Below are positions 54,035 to 63,160 of a stretch of DNA of 64,000 bases, piece after piece. The stretch comes from Tenacibaculum soleae (GTDB lineage: Bacteria; Bacteroidota; Bacteroidia; Flavobacteriales; Flavobacteriaceae). Within the stretch, counting starts at the first letter, position 1. Each line of letters begins with the position of its first letter. The notes below the pieces were generated by a model, which was not told the origin of the DNA, made no database searches, and worked only from the letters and a program-made list of their open reading frames with translations. Location: assembly GCF_001693415.1 (NCBI RefSeq), contig NZ_MAKX01000001.1, forward strand, positions 496,300-560,299. Direction: 5' to 3'. A program made the translations under genes and the position numbers.

Positions 54035-55078
54035 ATGAATAAAATAAAAAAAACATATCGATATGCCCTTTGGTCGGCATTTTACTCTACTTCAATCTCA
54101 ATAATAATAGCATTATTATCATATTTTCTTTTAATTAACCGCATGGGAATAAGCGCTATAATTATTTTTGGTATTGTGATGTTTATTGCATCATTTTTTA
54201 TCATTCAATATAGGGCGGAATATTTTATTTATCAAAGGATAAAAAAATTATATCAAGACATTTCTATTTTAGATGTAAATGATTTAGAAAGAAAAACGGT
54301 AACTACTGATGTTGAAGAACTAACAAAAAGTGTACAAAAATACGTAGAAGAAAGAAGTAAAGAAATAGCCATATTAACACAAAGAGATTCTTTTAGAAGA
54401 GATTTTTTAGGAAATGTAGCACATGAATTAAAAACACCACTTTTTACCGTACAAGGCTATATTTTAACGTTAATTGAAGGTGCTGCAGATGATGAAGAAA
54501 TACGCTCTAAATATTTGAGTAGAGCAAACAAAGGGGTAGAAAGGCTAACCTCAATTATTAAAGATTTAGATATGATTGCTAAATTAGAAACTGAGGGGAT
54601 GAAAATGAATGTTGAGACTTTTAATATTTTAGAGTTAATTCAAAATGTTTTTGATCTTTTTGAAATGAAAGCAAAAAAACGAAATATTACCTTAACGTTT
54701 GATCGTATCTATGATTTTCCGCACTTTGTAAAAGGGGATATAGAACGTATTGAACAAGTTTTAATTAATTTAATAGTCAACTCTATAAAATACGGAAAAG
54801 TAGGAGGAGTAACTAGAGTGAGTATAGAAAGCTATAACCCAAATAAGTTTATTATAAAAATAACAGATGACGGTGAAGGAATAAAAGAAGAACATATTTC
54901 ACGATTATTTGAGCGTTTTTACCGCGTAGATCAAAGCCGTTCACGCGAACAAGGAGGTTCAGGTTTAGGATTATCTATTGTAAAGCATATTATTGAAGCT
55001 CATAACGAAACTATTTTATTAAAAAGTGATTTTGGTAAAGGGTCTGAATTTTCATTTACTTTAGAAAAAATGATGTAA
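54035..55078 (+). CDS. sensor histidine kinase, PhoR-like
   Basis: 347 residues. Two transmembrane helices (about 12-34 and 40-58) with a very short loop between, so there is almost no periplasmic sensor domain. A HAMP-like or helical linker leads to the DHp domain with phosphoacceptor H130 in GNVAHELKTPLFT, then the HATPase domain: N box LINLIVNSIKYGK, G1 KITDDGEGIKEEHI, F box LFERFYRVDQSRS and G2 GGSGLGLSIVKHII. It is the partner of the preceding regulator. Its length and topology match PhoR-type kinases, which sense through other membrane proteins. Confidence 0.93.
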   Translation: MNKIKKTYRYALWSAFYSTSISIIIALLSYFLLINRMGISAIIIFGIVMFIASFFIIQYRAEYFIYQRIKKLYQDISILDVNDLERKTVTTDVEELTKSVQKYVEERSKEIAILTQRDSFRRDFLGNVAHELKTPLFTVQGYILTLIEGAADDEEIRSKYLSRANKGVERLTSIIKDLDMIAKLETEGMKMNVETFNILELIQNVFDLFEMKAKKRNITLTFDRIYDFPHFVKGDIERIEQVLINLIVNSIKYGKVGGVTRVSIESYNPNKFIIKITDDGEGIKEEHISRLFERFYRVDQSRSREQGGSGLGLSIVKHIIEAHNETILLKSDFGKGSEFSFTLEKMM

Positions 55079-55099
55079 AAACCTATAAAATTTAACAGG

Positions 55100-55128
55100 T
55101 TGTGTAAATGTTATTGTTATTTACACAA
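55100..55128. repeat. 10-bp perfect inverted repeat downstream of the kinase gene
   Basis: TTGTGTAAAT (55100-55109) and ATTTACACAA (55119-55128), nine bases apart, with no T run. It could be an operator or an mRNA-end hairpin. The rest of the 225-base gap up to the terminator holds no gene. Confidence 0.45.
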
Positions 55129-55245
55129 AATTCAAAGCAATTGATACAATTTTTATTCATTGAACTGTTTTTAATGATGATATTTGTACCATAATACACA
55201 TGGAAAATCATATTTGATAAATTGGGGGATTAATCAATAATGATA

Positions 55246-55287
55246 TATAAAAAAAGCGCCACTTTGTTTAAAGTGACGCTTTTTTTA
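55246..55287. terminator. bidirectional terminator histidine kinase / purD
   Basis: Stem AAAAAAGCG(C)CACTTT / AAAGTG(A)CGCTTTTTT with one mismatch, flanked by A and T runs, between convergent genes. Confidence 0.85.
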
Positions 55288-55303
55288 TATAACATTATCG
55301 TTT

Positions 55304-56578
55304 TTACACTAAATCAAATCCAATATCTTTTCGATAATTCATTTCTTCAAAAGAAATTTTATCAATGCTTTTATAAGATTTTTCTAAGGCTTCTTCAATA
55401 GAATTACCAAAAGAAGTAACTGCCATTACTCTACCTCCGTTTGAGACTACTTTTCCTTCTTTTTCGGTAGTTCCGGCATGAAAAACGATAGAATCATTTA
55501 CCGATTCGAAACCTGTAATTTCTTTACCTTTTTCATATCCTTCAGGATATCCACCAGCAACTAACATAACTGTTGTCGCTGTTTGATTGGTAACCTCGTA
55601 TGATTTTTCTCCTAAAGTTTGGTTGGCAACTCCTTCAAATAAATCTACTAAATCCGATTCAATTCTTGGTAAAACAACCTCAGTTTCCGGATCTCCCATA
55701 CGAACATTATATTCTACAACCGACGGATTTCCGTTATCGTTCATCAATCCGATAAATATAAATCCACGATAATCAATTCCGTCTTTTTGTAAACCATCAA
55801 TAGTTGGTTTTACTACTAAATCTTCTACTTTTTGTAAAAAATCATCAGTAGCAAAAGGCACTGGAGAAATCGCTCCCATTCCACCTGTATTTAATCCAGT
55901 ATCACCTTCACCAATACGTTTGTAATCTTTAGCAGAAGGTAGTATTTTATAGTTTTTTCCATCAGTTAAAACAAAAACCGAAAGTTCAATTCCGTTTAAA
56001 AATTCTTCAATAACTACGGTAGATGAAGCTTCTCCAAATTTTTGATTCGACAACATTTCTTCTAATTCTGATTTAGCTTCTTCTAAATCATTTAAAATTA
56101 AAACACCTTTACCTGCTGCCAATCCATCTGCTTTTAAAACATATGGTGGTTTTAAGGTTTCTAAGAAGCTTTTACCTTGTGTTAAGGTGTTTGCTGTAAA
56201 CGATTCGTACTTTGCAGTAGGAATGTTGTGTTTTATCATAAATTGCTTCGAAAAATCTTTACTTCCTTCTAATAAAGCACCGTCTTTTTTAGGGCCAATT
56301 ACAGGAATGTTTTTCAAGTCATTATCTGCTAAAAAGAAATCGTGAATTCCTGCCACTAAAGGAGCTTCAGGACCTACCACCACCATCGTAATGTTGTGTT
56401 GTAAAACCACCTCTTTTACTTTGTTAAAATCGGTAGGATTAATAGCAATATTTGTGGCTACTTTACTTGTACCTGCATTACCAGGTGCTACAAAAAGATT
56501 TTTTGTTTTGTTACTTTCTGACAGGCTTTTAGCAAATGCATGCTCTCTACCTCCAGATCCTAAAATTAAGATATTCAT
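55304..56578 (-). CDS. purD: phosphoribosylamine-glycine ligase
   Basis: 424 residues from the ATG at 56578 (MNILILGSGGREHA); the longer frame adds 13 non-conserved residues through the promoter. PurD catalyses the second step of purine synthesis, joining glycine to phosphoribosylamine with ATP. Landmarks are ILGSGGREHAFA at the N terminus, VGPEAPLVAG, KADGLAAGKGVLIL (ATP-grasp), EEFLNGIELSVFVLTDG, GLNTGGMGAISP and NVRMGDPETEVVLPR. Length is normal. No other pur genes are adjacent. Confidence 0.97.
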   Translation of the reverse strand: MNILILGSGGREHAFAKSLSESNKTKNLFVAPGNAGTSKVATNIAINPTDFNKVKEVVLQHNITMVVVGPEAPLVAGIHDFFLADNDLKNIPVIGPKKDGALLEGSKDFSKQFMIKHNIPTAKYESFTANTLTQGKSFLETLKPPYVLKADGLAAGKGVLILNDLEEAKSELEEMLSNQKFGEASSTVVIEEFLNGIELSVFVLTDGKNYKILPSAKDYKRIGEGDTGLNTGGMGAISPVPFATDDFLQKVEDLVVKPTIDGLQKDGIDYRGFIFIGLMNDNGNPSVVEYNVRMGDPETEVVLPRIESDLVDLFEGVANQTLGEKSYEVTNQTATTVMLVAGGYPEGYEKGKEITGFESVNDSIVFHAGTTEKEGKVVSNGGRVMAVTSFGNSIEEALEKSYKSIDKISFEEMNYRKDIGFDLV

Positions 56579-56603
56579 TATGTGTGTTGTTGCGTTGTAA
56601 CTG

Positions 56604-56636
56604 CAAATATAAAACAAGAAAAAAGGCTATGAGCAA
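56604..56636 (-). promoter_or_regulatory. promoter of purD (TTG - 22 - TATATTTG on minus strand)
   Basis: Plus-strand CAAATATA at 56604-56611 reads TATATTTG; CAA at 56634-56636 would be the -33 TTG with a 22-base spacer. It lies 26 bases before the purD ATG. Confidence 0.6.
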
Positions 56637-56646
56637 AACAAGTATC

Positions 56647-56690
56647 AAAAAAACAAAAAAGACTTCCTTTTTAGGTAAAAGAAGTCTTTT
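56647..56690 (-). terminator. intrinsic terminator of the DUF6909-like gene
   Basis: Arms AAAAGACTTC / GAAGTCTTTT with inner TTTT / AAAA pairing, T-rich on the minus strand after the stem. Confidence 0.8.
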
Positions 56691-56720
56691 TAAAATTTAT
56701 TTTTGATTATTGCCTTTCGA

Positions 56721-58400
56721 TTAAAATATTTGCTCTAATATTTTTTGAGTAATCGCATATGTTGGTGTAACTCCACTCATACCTAAACCACCAGAAGCTA
56801 AAGTTGCACCTGTTTCTAGTGGATTATCTGATGCGTAATATGCATAACGTACTTTAATATCTTCTCGTACGTTTCCTCTAATTTTAGAGGCAGATTGTAT
56901 GGCTTTTTGGTAATGTGCACCTTCCATTTCTAAACCGATAACATTCCAAGTTGAGTCGTGAAAGAAGTTTAATAAATCTTTATTTTGTAATGATGTTCCT
57001 AATACACTAACCATAGCTCCGTCAAAAACTTGTACGCCAAAACCTTCTAAATCTTGTTTTGTTAATTCATTTTTAAACGGATAATTGTCTGCAGTACCTT
57101 CAAAAATATGTGAAGAAGGAATCATAATATCTCCTTTTCCTCCTTCTAAGATGCCCGCTTTACCCATTATTGAAACTGAATCAACATTTAAATGAATTGT
57201 TTCTTTACCCGTTTTATAAGGTTTTAATAATTCATCCATCGTTTCGTAAGCTTGCTCACCAAAGGCATAATCCATCACGATAATTACAGGTTTTTCTCCT
57301 ACCGAATTTACTTTTTGAAATAAAGTTGTATCAAAATCTATTTTTTCAGTATCAATAATTTGTACATTGATATTGGTTCCTGATGAATCTTTTAAATAGA
57401 TTAATCCGTTTTCTGAAGCATGTTTTTTTACCGCTTTTTGTAAAGGTTGGCTATTAGCGTTACTTAATATTTCAAAAAGTTCAAAACCTTTGTGTTTTTT
57501 AACTTCTTTTGGTAGTGCTTTTTGCGCATAGATACTGTTCATAACACTATGCATGTTTGCACTAATAATATGAATAGGGCGTTCTAATAAATTATTATCT
57601 AAAAGATTCTTTTTAATGTTATTTGCCCAGATTTCACCATAAAAATGATGCCCGATTTCTTCAATTAAAACCGAACTAAATTTTACCGAGCGTTTTTGCT
57701 CTAAAAGTGCCTCGTTTATAGCTAATTTACCTAACCAATAAATAAGGTGAAAAAATCTGTTAGGATTTTCTTCTGAAGCAAAGGTATTATAGGCATCGTA
57801 TACCTCGTCATATGTTCTTCCTAAAATATTTCCAAGATGTACAACAATCACATCTTTTTCTTCATCGGTTAATGTTTTGTTATATAAAACAGCTTCTTCT
57901 AAATGTGTCCATTCTCTAATAAAACCTTCGCCATTATCAATAACAACGCGATCTTTAATTTTATGAGATTCGATAAATAAGAAAGTAAGGTGTGTAAGAA
58001 TATCGTAAATTTCAGAACGTCCACGCGTAATTTCAATATTCATTTGATCTTTATCGATACGGTAACAGTTTCTTCTTCTTTTTGGCGGAACGATGGCTTT
58101 GAATTTTGAATTTCTATAGCCTTCATCAGCCGTTAAATAAATAAACTGGCACTCTTCAATTCCTTCAGGTAAACGTTCAATAATATAGGTCAACCCGTTT
58201 AACTCGGTTTTGTCTTCAGCGATTGATCCGTAAATTTCTGGCCTTAATTGTAATAATGATTTACGCAAAGTTTCACCAGAAATTCCCATTGGTTTATAAA
58301 AACCACGACTAAATAAATGACGCATAGAAATATATAGTTTTTCGATGGCATTGGTAGATTCTTGGGCTCTAGTACGTTCTTTATGATTTGGTTTTGACAT
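56721..58400 (-). CDS. DUF6909-like protein with nucleoside-phosphorylase-like C terminus
   Basis: 559 residues from the ATG at 58400 (MSKPNHKERT); nine extra upstream residues are rejected. No signal or membrane segment. I know the overall type as an uncharacterised Bacteroidota family (DUF6909, from memory). The last ~160 residues include GDIMIPSSHIFEGTADNYPF, FDGAMVSVLGTSLQNKDLLNFF and VIGLEMEGAHYQKAI; the EMEG motif and surrounding pattern resemble the substrate site of purine-nucleoside phosphorylase-fold enzymes. It lies beside purD, so a nucleotide-related role is an attractive but unproven inference. Confidence 0.75.
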   Translation of the reverse strand: MSKPNHKERTRAQESTNAIEKLYISMRHLFSRGFYKPMGISGETLRKSLLQLRPEIYGSIAEDKTELNGLTYIIERLPEGIEECQFIYLTADEGYRNSKFKAIVPPKRRRNCYRIDKDQMNIEITRGRSEIYDILTHLTFLFIESHKIKDRVVIDNGEGFIREWTHLEEAVLYNKTLTDEEKDVIVVHLGNILGRTYDEVYDAYNTFASEENPNRFFHLIYWLGKLAINEALLEQKRSVKFSSVLIEEIGHHFYGEIWANNIKKNLLDNNLLERPIHIISANMHSVMNSIYAQKALPKEVKKHKGFELFEILSNANSQPLQKAVKKHASENGLIYLKDSSGTNINVQIIDTEKIDFDTTLFQKVNSVGEKPVIIVMDYAFGEQAYETMDELLKPYKTGKETIHLNVDSVSIMGKAGILEGGKGDIMIPSSHIFEGTADNYPFKNELTKQDLEGFGVQVFDGAMVSVLGTSLQNKDLLNFFHDSTWNVIGLEMEGAHYQKAIQSASKIRGNVREDIKVRYAYYASDNPLETGATLASGGLGMSGVTPTYAITQKILEQIF

Positions 58401-58442
58401 ATATTCTTTTAAAATGTAAAGGTACAAATAATGTTATGGATA

Positions 58443-60068
58443 CTATTTTGTTAAAATAGCAGTATATTTTTTTTGATTCTTTAATAGGTTTACTGCTTTA
58501 TTGATGGTTTTATCATTTTTAAGTTGATGTTTAAAAACACCTTCTTTGTAAACGTATCTTTTTATAATTTCGTTTTGTATTTCTTTTAATAAAACATCTT
58601 CGTTTAAAGCTATTTTTTTAACTTTTTCTTTTTTTAGTTTTTCTAAAATTGTACTGTATTCTGTAGATATATTGGTGTTGTTTTTTACAGCTGTAAAAGC
58701 ACTTTTAAATAACTTTTCTTCTTTGGTAACAAAAGCAGTGTCTTTTTGAAGTAAATAGTTTTTAAATTTTTTAAAATCGTTAGATTTAAATAGGTAATTT
58801 TCAGTGTTAAAATTTGGGTTGTTATTGGCAAAATCAGTAGCAAAGTTAAAAATAACTCTTGATTTTAACAGTTTTTTAGTTTCTGATGTTTTTTTAGAAA
58901 AGCCCATCTTTATATCAGGAGTTACCCCACCACCATCATAAACTGTTCTTCCGTTTTTTGTGGTAAATAAACTTACATTTCCGTCAGAAAATTTAGGCAC
59001 TTTTCCTGTTTTAGCATCACGATTAGCATAATCTAATTCCTGAATACAACGTCCACTTGGCGTATAATATTTAGAAATGGTAGCTTTCATTTGTGTACCG
59101 TAATTTAACTCGAAATAACGTTGCACCAAACCTTTACCAAAAGAACGCTCGCCCATAATTACTGCCCGATCATAATCTTGTAAAGCGCCCGATACAATTT
59201 CAGAGGCTGATGCTGAACGATCATTTATTAAAACTACAATAGGAATTTCGGTATCTAAAGGCTCTCGATTGGTTTTATAAGTTCTGCTATTTTTTTTAAT
59301 TTTTCCACGAGTATCTACGACCTTTAATCCTTTCGGAATAAATAAATTGGTAATATTTACAGCATCAAATAACGAGCCACCAGGGTTACTTCGTAAATCG
59401 AAAACCAGCTTTTTCATCCCTTTTTCTTTCAGTTCAGTAAAAGCTTTTGCTACTTGTTGTGTTGCTTTTTGATTGGTAAAACGTGTTAAAATAATGTAAC
59501 CAGTTTCATCATCAATCATATCGTAAAAAGGAACAGGGTTTACAATAATTTTATCAAGTTGTAAACGTGTTTTTTTTACTTTTCCGTTTCTAGTAAATAT
59601 TAATGAAATCTCTTTATTTGGAGTTCCTTTAATCATTTGAGAGTACTGACTTTTTTCTAAATCAGCCAACTTTTGCCCATTTACAGTAGTAATAATATCA
59701 CCAATTTTTAAACCTGCATTATCTGCCGAAAAACCTTTGTGAATATCTGCAATGACAATACCTTGTTTTATGTAAAAAGTTGAAATTCCAATACCGCCAT
59801 ATTCTCCCTCTCGTCGAATACGCGCATCTTCAACATCTTGCTCGTTGTAAAAATTAGTGTAAGGATCTAAACTTTTAAGTGTATTTTTAATTGCTTTATT
59901 AGTTAACTCACCAGGGTTTATTTCATCAATATAATTAATGTTTAATTCCTTAAATAAGTTGTTATAAATTTCTATTTGTTTTGCAATTTCAAAAAAGCGA
60001 GATTGAAATGAGAATAATAAGAAAATAACAAGGAAAGTGCTTAAAAAAATAAGTTTTCTATTCTTCAT
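58443..60068 (-). CDS. S41 family C-terminal processing peptidase (CtpA/Prc-like)
   Basis: 541 residues. N-terminal signal/anchor helix (LIFLSTFLVIFLLFSF), an alpha-helical N-terminal part, a PDZ domain (about 85-165, GEYGGIGISTFYIKQGIVIA), and the tail-specific protease core with the catalytic Ser in NDRSASASEIVSGAL and Lys in GERSFGKGLVQ. A C-terminal helical region of ~150 residues follows. It acts in the periplasm on C termini of proteins. It overlaps rnpA by 11 bases; the two are cotranscribed from the rnpA promoter. Confidence 0.95.
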   Translation of the reverse strand: MKNRKLIFLSTFLVIFLLFSFQSRFFEIAKQIEIYNNLFKELNINYIDEINPGELTNKAIKNTLKSLDPYTNFYNEQDVEDARIRREGEYGGIGISTFYIKQGIVIADIHKGFSADNAGLKIGDIITTVNGQKLADLEKSQYSQMIKGTPNKEISLIFTRNGKVKKTRLQLDKIIVNPVPFYDMIDDETGYIILTRFTNQKATQQVAKAFTELKEKGMKKLVFDLRSNPGGSLFDAVNITNLFIPKGLKVVDTRGKIKKNSRTYKTNREPLDTEIPIVVLINDRSASASEIVSGALQDYDRAVIMGERSFGKGLVQRYFELNYGTQMKATISKYYTPSGRCIQELDYANRDAKTGKVPKFSDGNVSLFTTKNGRTVYDGGGVTPDIKMGFSKKTSETKKLLKSRVIFNFATDFANNNPNFNTENYLFKSNDFKKFKNYLLQKDTAFVTKEEKLFKSAFTAVKNNTNISTEYSTILEKLKKEKVKKIALNEDVLLKEIQNEIIKRYVYKEGVFKHQLKNDKTINKAVNLLKNQKKYTAILTK

Positions 60069-60441
60069 CTTTAGTAGTTTCAGCTATAAAAAGCGTTAAT
60101 AATTGCTGCATTTTACGTTCCAAATCAACATATTTCCATTCATCTTTTGCAATATAAGAAATCATAAACACATAAGGTTTACCAACAGCATCGTAAACGG
60201 TATGTTTTTCTTTTCGATAAGTTTCTCGTAACAAGCGTTTTATTCGGTTTCGGTCAACGGCACTTTTAAAATTTCTTTTAGGAACAGAAACTCCTACTTG
60301 AACAGGAAACTTAGAAGTATGTTCGGTTTGTATGTATACCATACGAAGCGGAAATTTTTTGACAACCTTTCCTTCTTCATATAATTTACCAATTAGCTTT
60401 TTGCTCTTTAATCGTTCTTGTTTTCCTAGTGTAAATCTCAT
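60058..60441 (-). CDS. rnpA: ribonuclease P protein component
   Basis: 127 residues, the protein subunit of RNase P that helps process tRNA 5' ends. Landmarks are the start FTLGKQERLKSKKLIGKLYE, VGVSVPKRNFKSAVDRNRIKRLLRE (here quoted in parts) with the RNR motif at about 63-72. The usual rpmH-rnpA-yidC arrangement is absent; rnpA is followed by an S41 protease gene instead, an arrangement I believe is common in flavobacteria. The -7 element lies seven bases before the ATG. Confidence 0.95.
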   Translation of the reverse strand: MRFTLGKQERLKSKKLIGKLYEEGKVVKKFPLRMVYIQTEHTSKFPVQVGVSVPKRNFKSAVDRNRIKRLLRETYRKEKHTVYDAVGKPYVFMISYIAKDEWKYVDLERKMQQLLTLFIAETTKDEE

Positions 60442-60447
60442 CTACTA

Positions 60448-60455
60448 CAAACATA
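60448..60455 (-). promoter_or_regulatory. -7 promoter element (TATGTTTG on minus strand) for rnpA, near-leaderless
   Basis: Plus-strand CAAACATA matches TAnnTTTG on the minus strand, six bases from the rnpA ATG. Confidence 0.5.
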
Positions 60456-60487
60456 CATAAATCGATACTATAAACCATTTTTTTGAG

Positions 60488-60495
60488 TATTTTTG
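60488..60495 (+). promoter_or_regulatory. -7 promoter element (TATTTTTG) for the acyl-CoA dehydrogenase gene
   Basis: TAnnTTTG match, about 70 bases before the ATG at 60567, divergent from the rnpA promoter. Confidence 0.45.
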
Positions 60496-60566
60496 GAAGA
60501 ATACTTTATTGTATTTAATAAATCATCAACAAAAATAACATCAGTAATTAATTTTAAAGTAAACTT

Positions 60567-61745
60567 ATGAAACCCGATTTATTTCAAGCACCAGATTATT
60601 ACCAAATAGATGATTTATTAACAGATGAGCACAAACTTGTTAGAGATACAGCCCGTGAATGGGTAAAGAAAAATTTATCTCCAATTATTGAAGATGCTGC
60701 GCAAGAAGCAAAATTTCCAACACAATTAGTTGGTGGTTTAGCTGAGGTTGGTGCTTTTGGCTCATACATTCCTACAGAATACGGTGGTGCAGGCTTAGAT
60801 CAAATTTCTTATGGATTAATTATGCAAGAGCTTGAACGTGGCGATAGTGGTATTCGTTCAACAGCATCGGTACAATCTTCTTTGGTAATGGGACCAATTT
60901 TTAATTATGGAAACGAAGCACAACGAAAAAAATACTTACCAAAATTAGCTTCAGGCGAATGGATGGGAAGTTTTGGGTTAACAGAACCTAATCATGGAAG
61001 TAATCCTGGAGGGATGGAAACCAAGTTTAAGGACATGGGCGACCATTATGTATTAAACGGAGCAAAAATGTGGATTTCAAACGCGCCAATTTGTGATGTT
61101 GCTGTGGTTTGGGCTAAAAATGAAGAAGGTCGCATTCATGGATTAATTGTTGAGCGTGGTATGGAAGGATTTTCTACTCCAGAAACACATAATAAATGGT
61201 CGTTAAGAGCATCAATTACTGGTGAGCTTATTTTTGATAATGTTAAAGTACCCAAAGAAAACTTGTTGCCAAACAAATCTGGTTTAGGTGCACCTTTATT
61301 GTGTTTAGATTCGGCTCGTTACGGTATTGCTTGGGGAGCAATTGGCGCTGCTATGGATTGTTATGATACCGCTTTACGTTACGCAAAAGAACGTACACAG
61401 TTTGGTAAACCTATTGGTCAGTTTCAATTACAACAAAAAAAGTTAGCTGAAATGATTACCGAAATTACCAAAGCGCAACTATTAACTTGGCGTTTAGGAG
61501 TTTTAAAAAATGAAGAACGCGCAACATCTGCACAAATATCAATGGCAAAACGCAATAATGTTGATATGGCTATAAAAATAGCAAGAGAAGCAAGACAAGT
61601 ATTAGGAGCAATGGGAATATCAGGAGAATATTCTATAATGAGGCATGCTATGAATTTAGAAAGTGTGATTACGTACGAAGGAACACATGATGTTCACTTA
61701 CTAATCACAGGTTTAGATATTACAGGACTAAATGCATTTAAATAA
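60567..61745 (+). CDS. acyl-CoA dehydrogenase (glutaryl-CoA dehydrogenase-like)
   Basis: 392 residues. It oxidises acyl-CoA with FAD and passes electrons to ETF. Landmarks are the N-terminal helical region (LTDEHKLVRDTAREWVKKNL), GSFGLTEPNHGSNPGG (beta-domain start), KMWISNAPICDVAVVWAK, the C-terminal helices RYAKERTQFGKPIGQFQLQQ and the catalytic Glu in VITYEGTHDVH. The pattern is closest to glutaryl-CoA dehydrogenases; substrate not certain. Monocistronic, with a small inverted repeat (GTGCTCT / AGAGCAC, 61752-61758 and 61786-61792) after the stop. Confidence 0.93.
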   Translation: MKPDLFQAPDYYQIDDLLTDEHKLVRDTAREWVKKNLSPIIEDAAQEAKFPTQLVGGLAEVGAFGSYIPTEYGGAGLDQISYGLIMQELERGDSGIRSTASVQSSLVMGPIFNYGNEAQRKKYLPKLASGEWMGSFGLTEPNHGSNPGGMETKFKDMGDHYVLNGAKMWISNAPICDVAVVWAKNEEGRIHGLIVERGMEGFSTPETHNKWSLRASITGELIFDNVKVPKENLLPNKSGLGAPLLCLDSARYGIAWGAIGAAMDCYDTALRYAKERTQFGKPIGQFQLQQKKLAEMITEITKAQLLTWRLGVLKNEERATSAQISMAKRNNVDMAIKIAREARQVLGAMGISGEYSIMRHAMNLESVITYEGTHDVHLLITGLDITGLNAFK

Positions 61746-61835
61746 GAAGAAGTGCTCTAAACGTTAAACCACCAACATTATATAAAGAGCACCTCTTCTA
61801 AAAATCAACTATTAAAAAACGATATATACCATTTG

Positions 61836-61970
61836 TTATTTCTTTCTATTTCCACTATTTATAAGAAGTAAAAGAGTAATAACTAAACCAAGACAAACAA
61901 AACCAAAAATAGCAATCATAATGGTTCCGTTTGTCCATGAAACTAAAGGGGTATTAACCAATTTTATCAT
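61836..61970 (-). CDS. small single-pass membrane protein
   Basis: 44 codons, ATG to TAA. Short start MIKLVNTPLVSWTNGT, one hydrophobic helix (IMIAIFGFVCLGLVITLLLL) and a basic tail (INSGNRKK). The WTNGTIMI start and NSGxRKK end look like a recurring type of very small flavobacterial membrane protein, from memory. It lies in the 302-base gap between two larger genes and has no evident partner. Function unknown. Confidence 0.6.
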   Translation of the reverse strand: MIKLVNTPLVSWTNGTIMIAIFGFVCLGLVITLLLLINSGNRKK

Positions 61971-62047
61971 ATTGTATATAAATTATACTCCAAAAATAGA
62001 TATAACACTTACTATAAAATATGACAAAAATCATATTCGCAAAAAAA

Positions 62048-63109
62048 TTATTTAGACCTGTTATTGCTATTTTCTTTTTTACCGCTATTAATTAGTTCAG
62101 TTGTTTCTTTATCTTCTTCTTTTGTAGTTGTTTTTGTAGTACTTTTAATTATAGATGGATTGATGTTGAAGACACAGCAAATAGGAAAGTGATCAGAACC
62201 TGTATAACCTAAAAGACGTAGCTCTTTTATAATGATAGAAGTGCTATGAAAAACTAGGTCTAAAGGAGCTCTAAAAAACCAATATTTTGCATGATAAGAA
62301 GCAAGAATACCTCTACCATTTCTACCATCAATTAAGCCACTGTTTTTACGAAACAAATTAGCAATTCTAGACCAAGATACAGTGTTAAAATCACCAACAA
62401 CAAGAGTTGGTTTATTAATTTCTTTAACTCGTTTTGCAATACACATTAAATCACCATCGCGTTCTTTGGAAGTTTCTTCTTCTGTTGGACTAGGTGGTGG
62501 CGGGTGCACGCAAAAAACTACAAAACTTTCCCCTTTTTTTGTTTTAAAGTGAGCTTCAATACTTGGAATATCATTTGCAACAAAATAATGTGTTCTTATT
62601 TTTTGAAAGGGAATTTTTGCATAAAAATGCATTCCGTAAGTGTTTTCTAGCGTTATCTTTTCGGTGTAAGGATAATCGTTTTCGAGGCTGCGCATTTCAA
62701 TTTCCCAATCTTTATTACTTTCGATAGTAACAAAAAAATCAGGTTTTTCACTTCGGATAAATTCTTTAAACTTTTTAAACTGAGTATTAAACTGATAAAT
62801 ATTAGCAGAAATAATTTTAAACACCTGTAAATCAGTGATATTTTTGTTATCAGATTTGTGAAACTTTGTAAAACGAGCTAAAAGGTAAAAGTTATAAATA
62901 ATTAAAGTTACCTGAAATATTAAAACAAACCAAAACCAACTAGTTTTATCAGTAAAAACAAAAAGACCAATACTTGCAATTATTTGAAGTATTAATAACT
63001 GTATTTTAATAAATTCAGGAACTCGAAAAGCCCAATGCTGATTTTTTATAAATGGCAGCAGGTTAAAAAATATAAGTACTAGTGATAAAACTAGAAAAAA
63101 TACATTCAT
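62048..63109 (-). CDS. endonuclease/exonuclease/phosphatase (EEP) family protein, membrane-anchored
   Basis: 353 residues from the ATG at 63109; a TTG six codons upstream falls inside the promoter. Three hydrophobic segments fill residues 1-85 (MNVFFLVLSLVLIFFNLLPF...), then the EEP domain from about 100: FKIISANIYQFNTQ (N), FFVTIESNK (catalytic Glu), YGMHFYAKIP, PTLVVGDFNTVSW (DxN) and LGYTGSDHFPICCVF (SDH). The end is a Lys/Thr/Glu-rich tail. Such YafD-like proteins may cut phosphodiester or phosphate bonds in lipids or nucleic acids outside the cytoplasm. Confidence 0.88.
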   Translation of the reverse strand: MNVFFLVLSLVLIFFNLLPFIKNQHWAFRVPEFIKIQLLILQIIASIGLFVFTDKTSWFWFVLIFQVTLIIYNFYLLARFTKFHKSDNKNITDLQVFKIISANIYQFNTQFKKFKEFIRSEKPDFFVTIESNKDWEIEMRSLENDYPYTEKITLENTYGMHFYAKIPFQKIRTHYFVANDIPSIEAHFKTKKGESFVVFCVHPPPPSPTEEETSKERDGDLMCIAKRVKEINKPTLVVGDFNTVSWSRIANLFRKNSGLIDGRNGRGILASYHAKYWFFRAPLDLVFHSTSIIIKELRLLGYTGSDHFPICCVFNINPSIIKSTTKTTTKEEDKETTELINSGKKENSNNRSK

Positions 63110-63124
63110 TTCTAATAATTTATA

Positions 63125-63132
63125 CAAAGTTA
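63125..63132 (-). promoter_or_regulatory. -7 promoter element (TAACTTTG on minus strand) for the EEP gene
   Basis: Plus-strand CAAAGTTA, 15 bases before the ATG at 63109. Confidence 0.4.
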
Positions 63133-63160
63133 CTATAAAGACAAGCTAATTTAATTATAA

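Noticed and set aside
61752..61792. GTGCTCT / AGAGCAC inverted repeat after the acyl-CoA dehydrogenase gene
   Set aside because: Arms are short, the loop is 27 bases, and no T run follows, so I do not call it a terminator.
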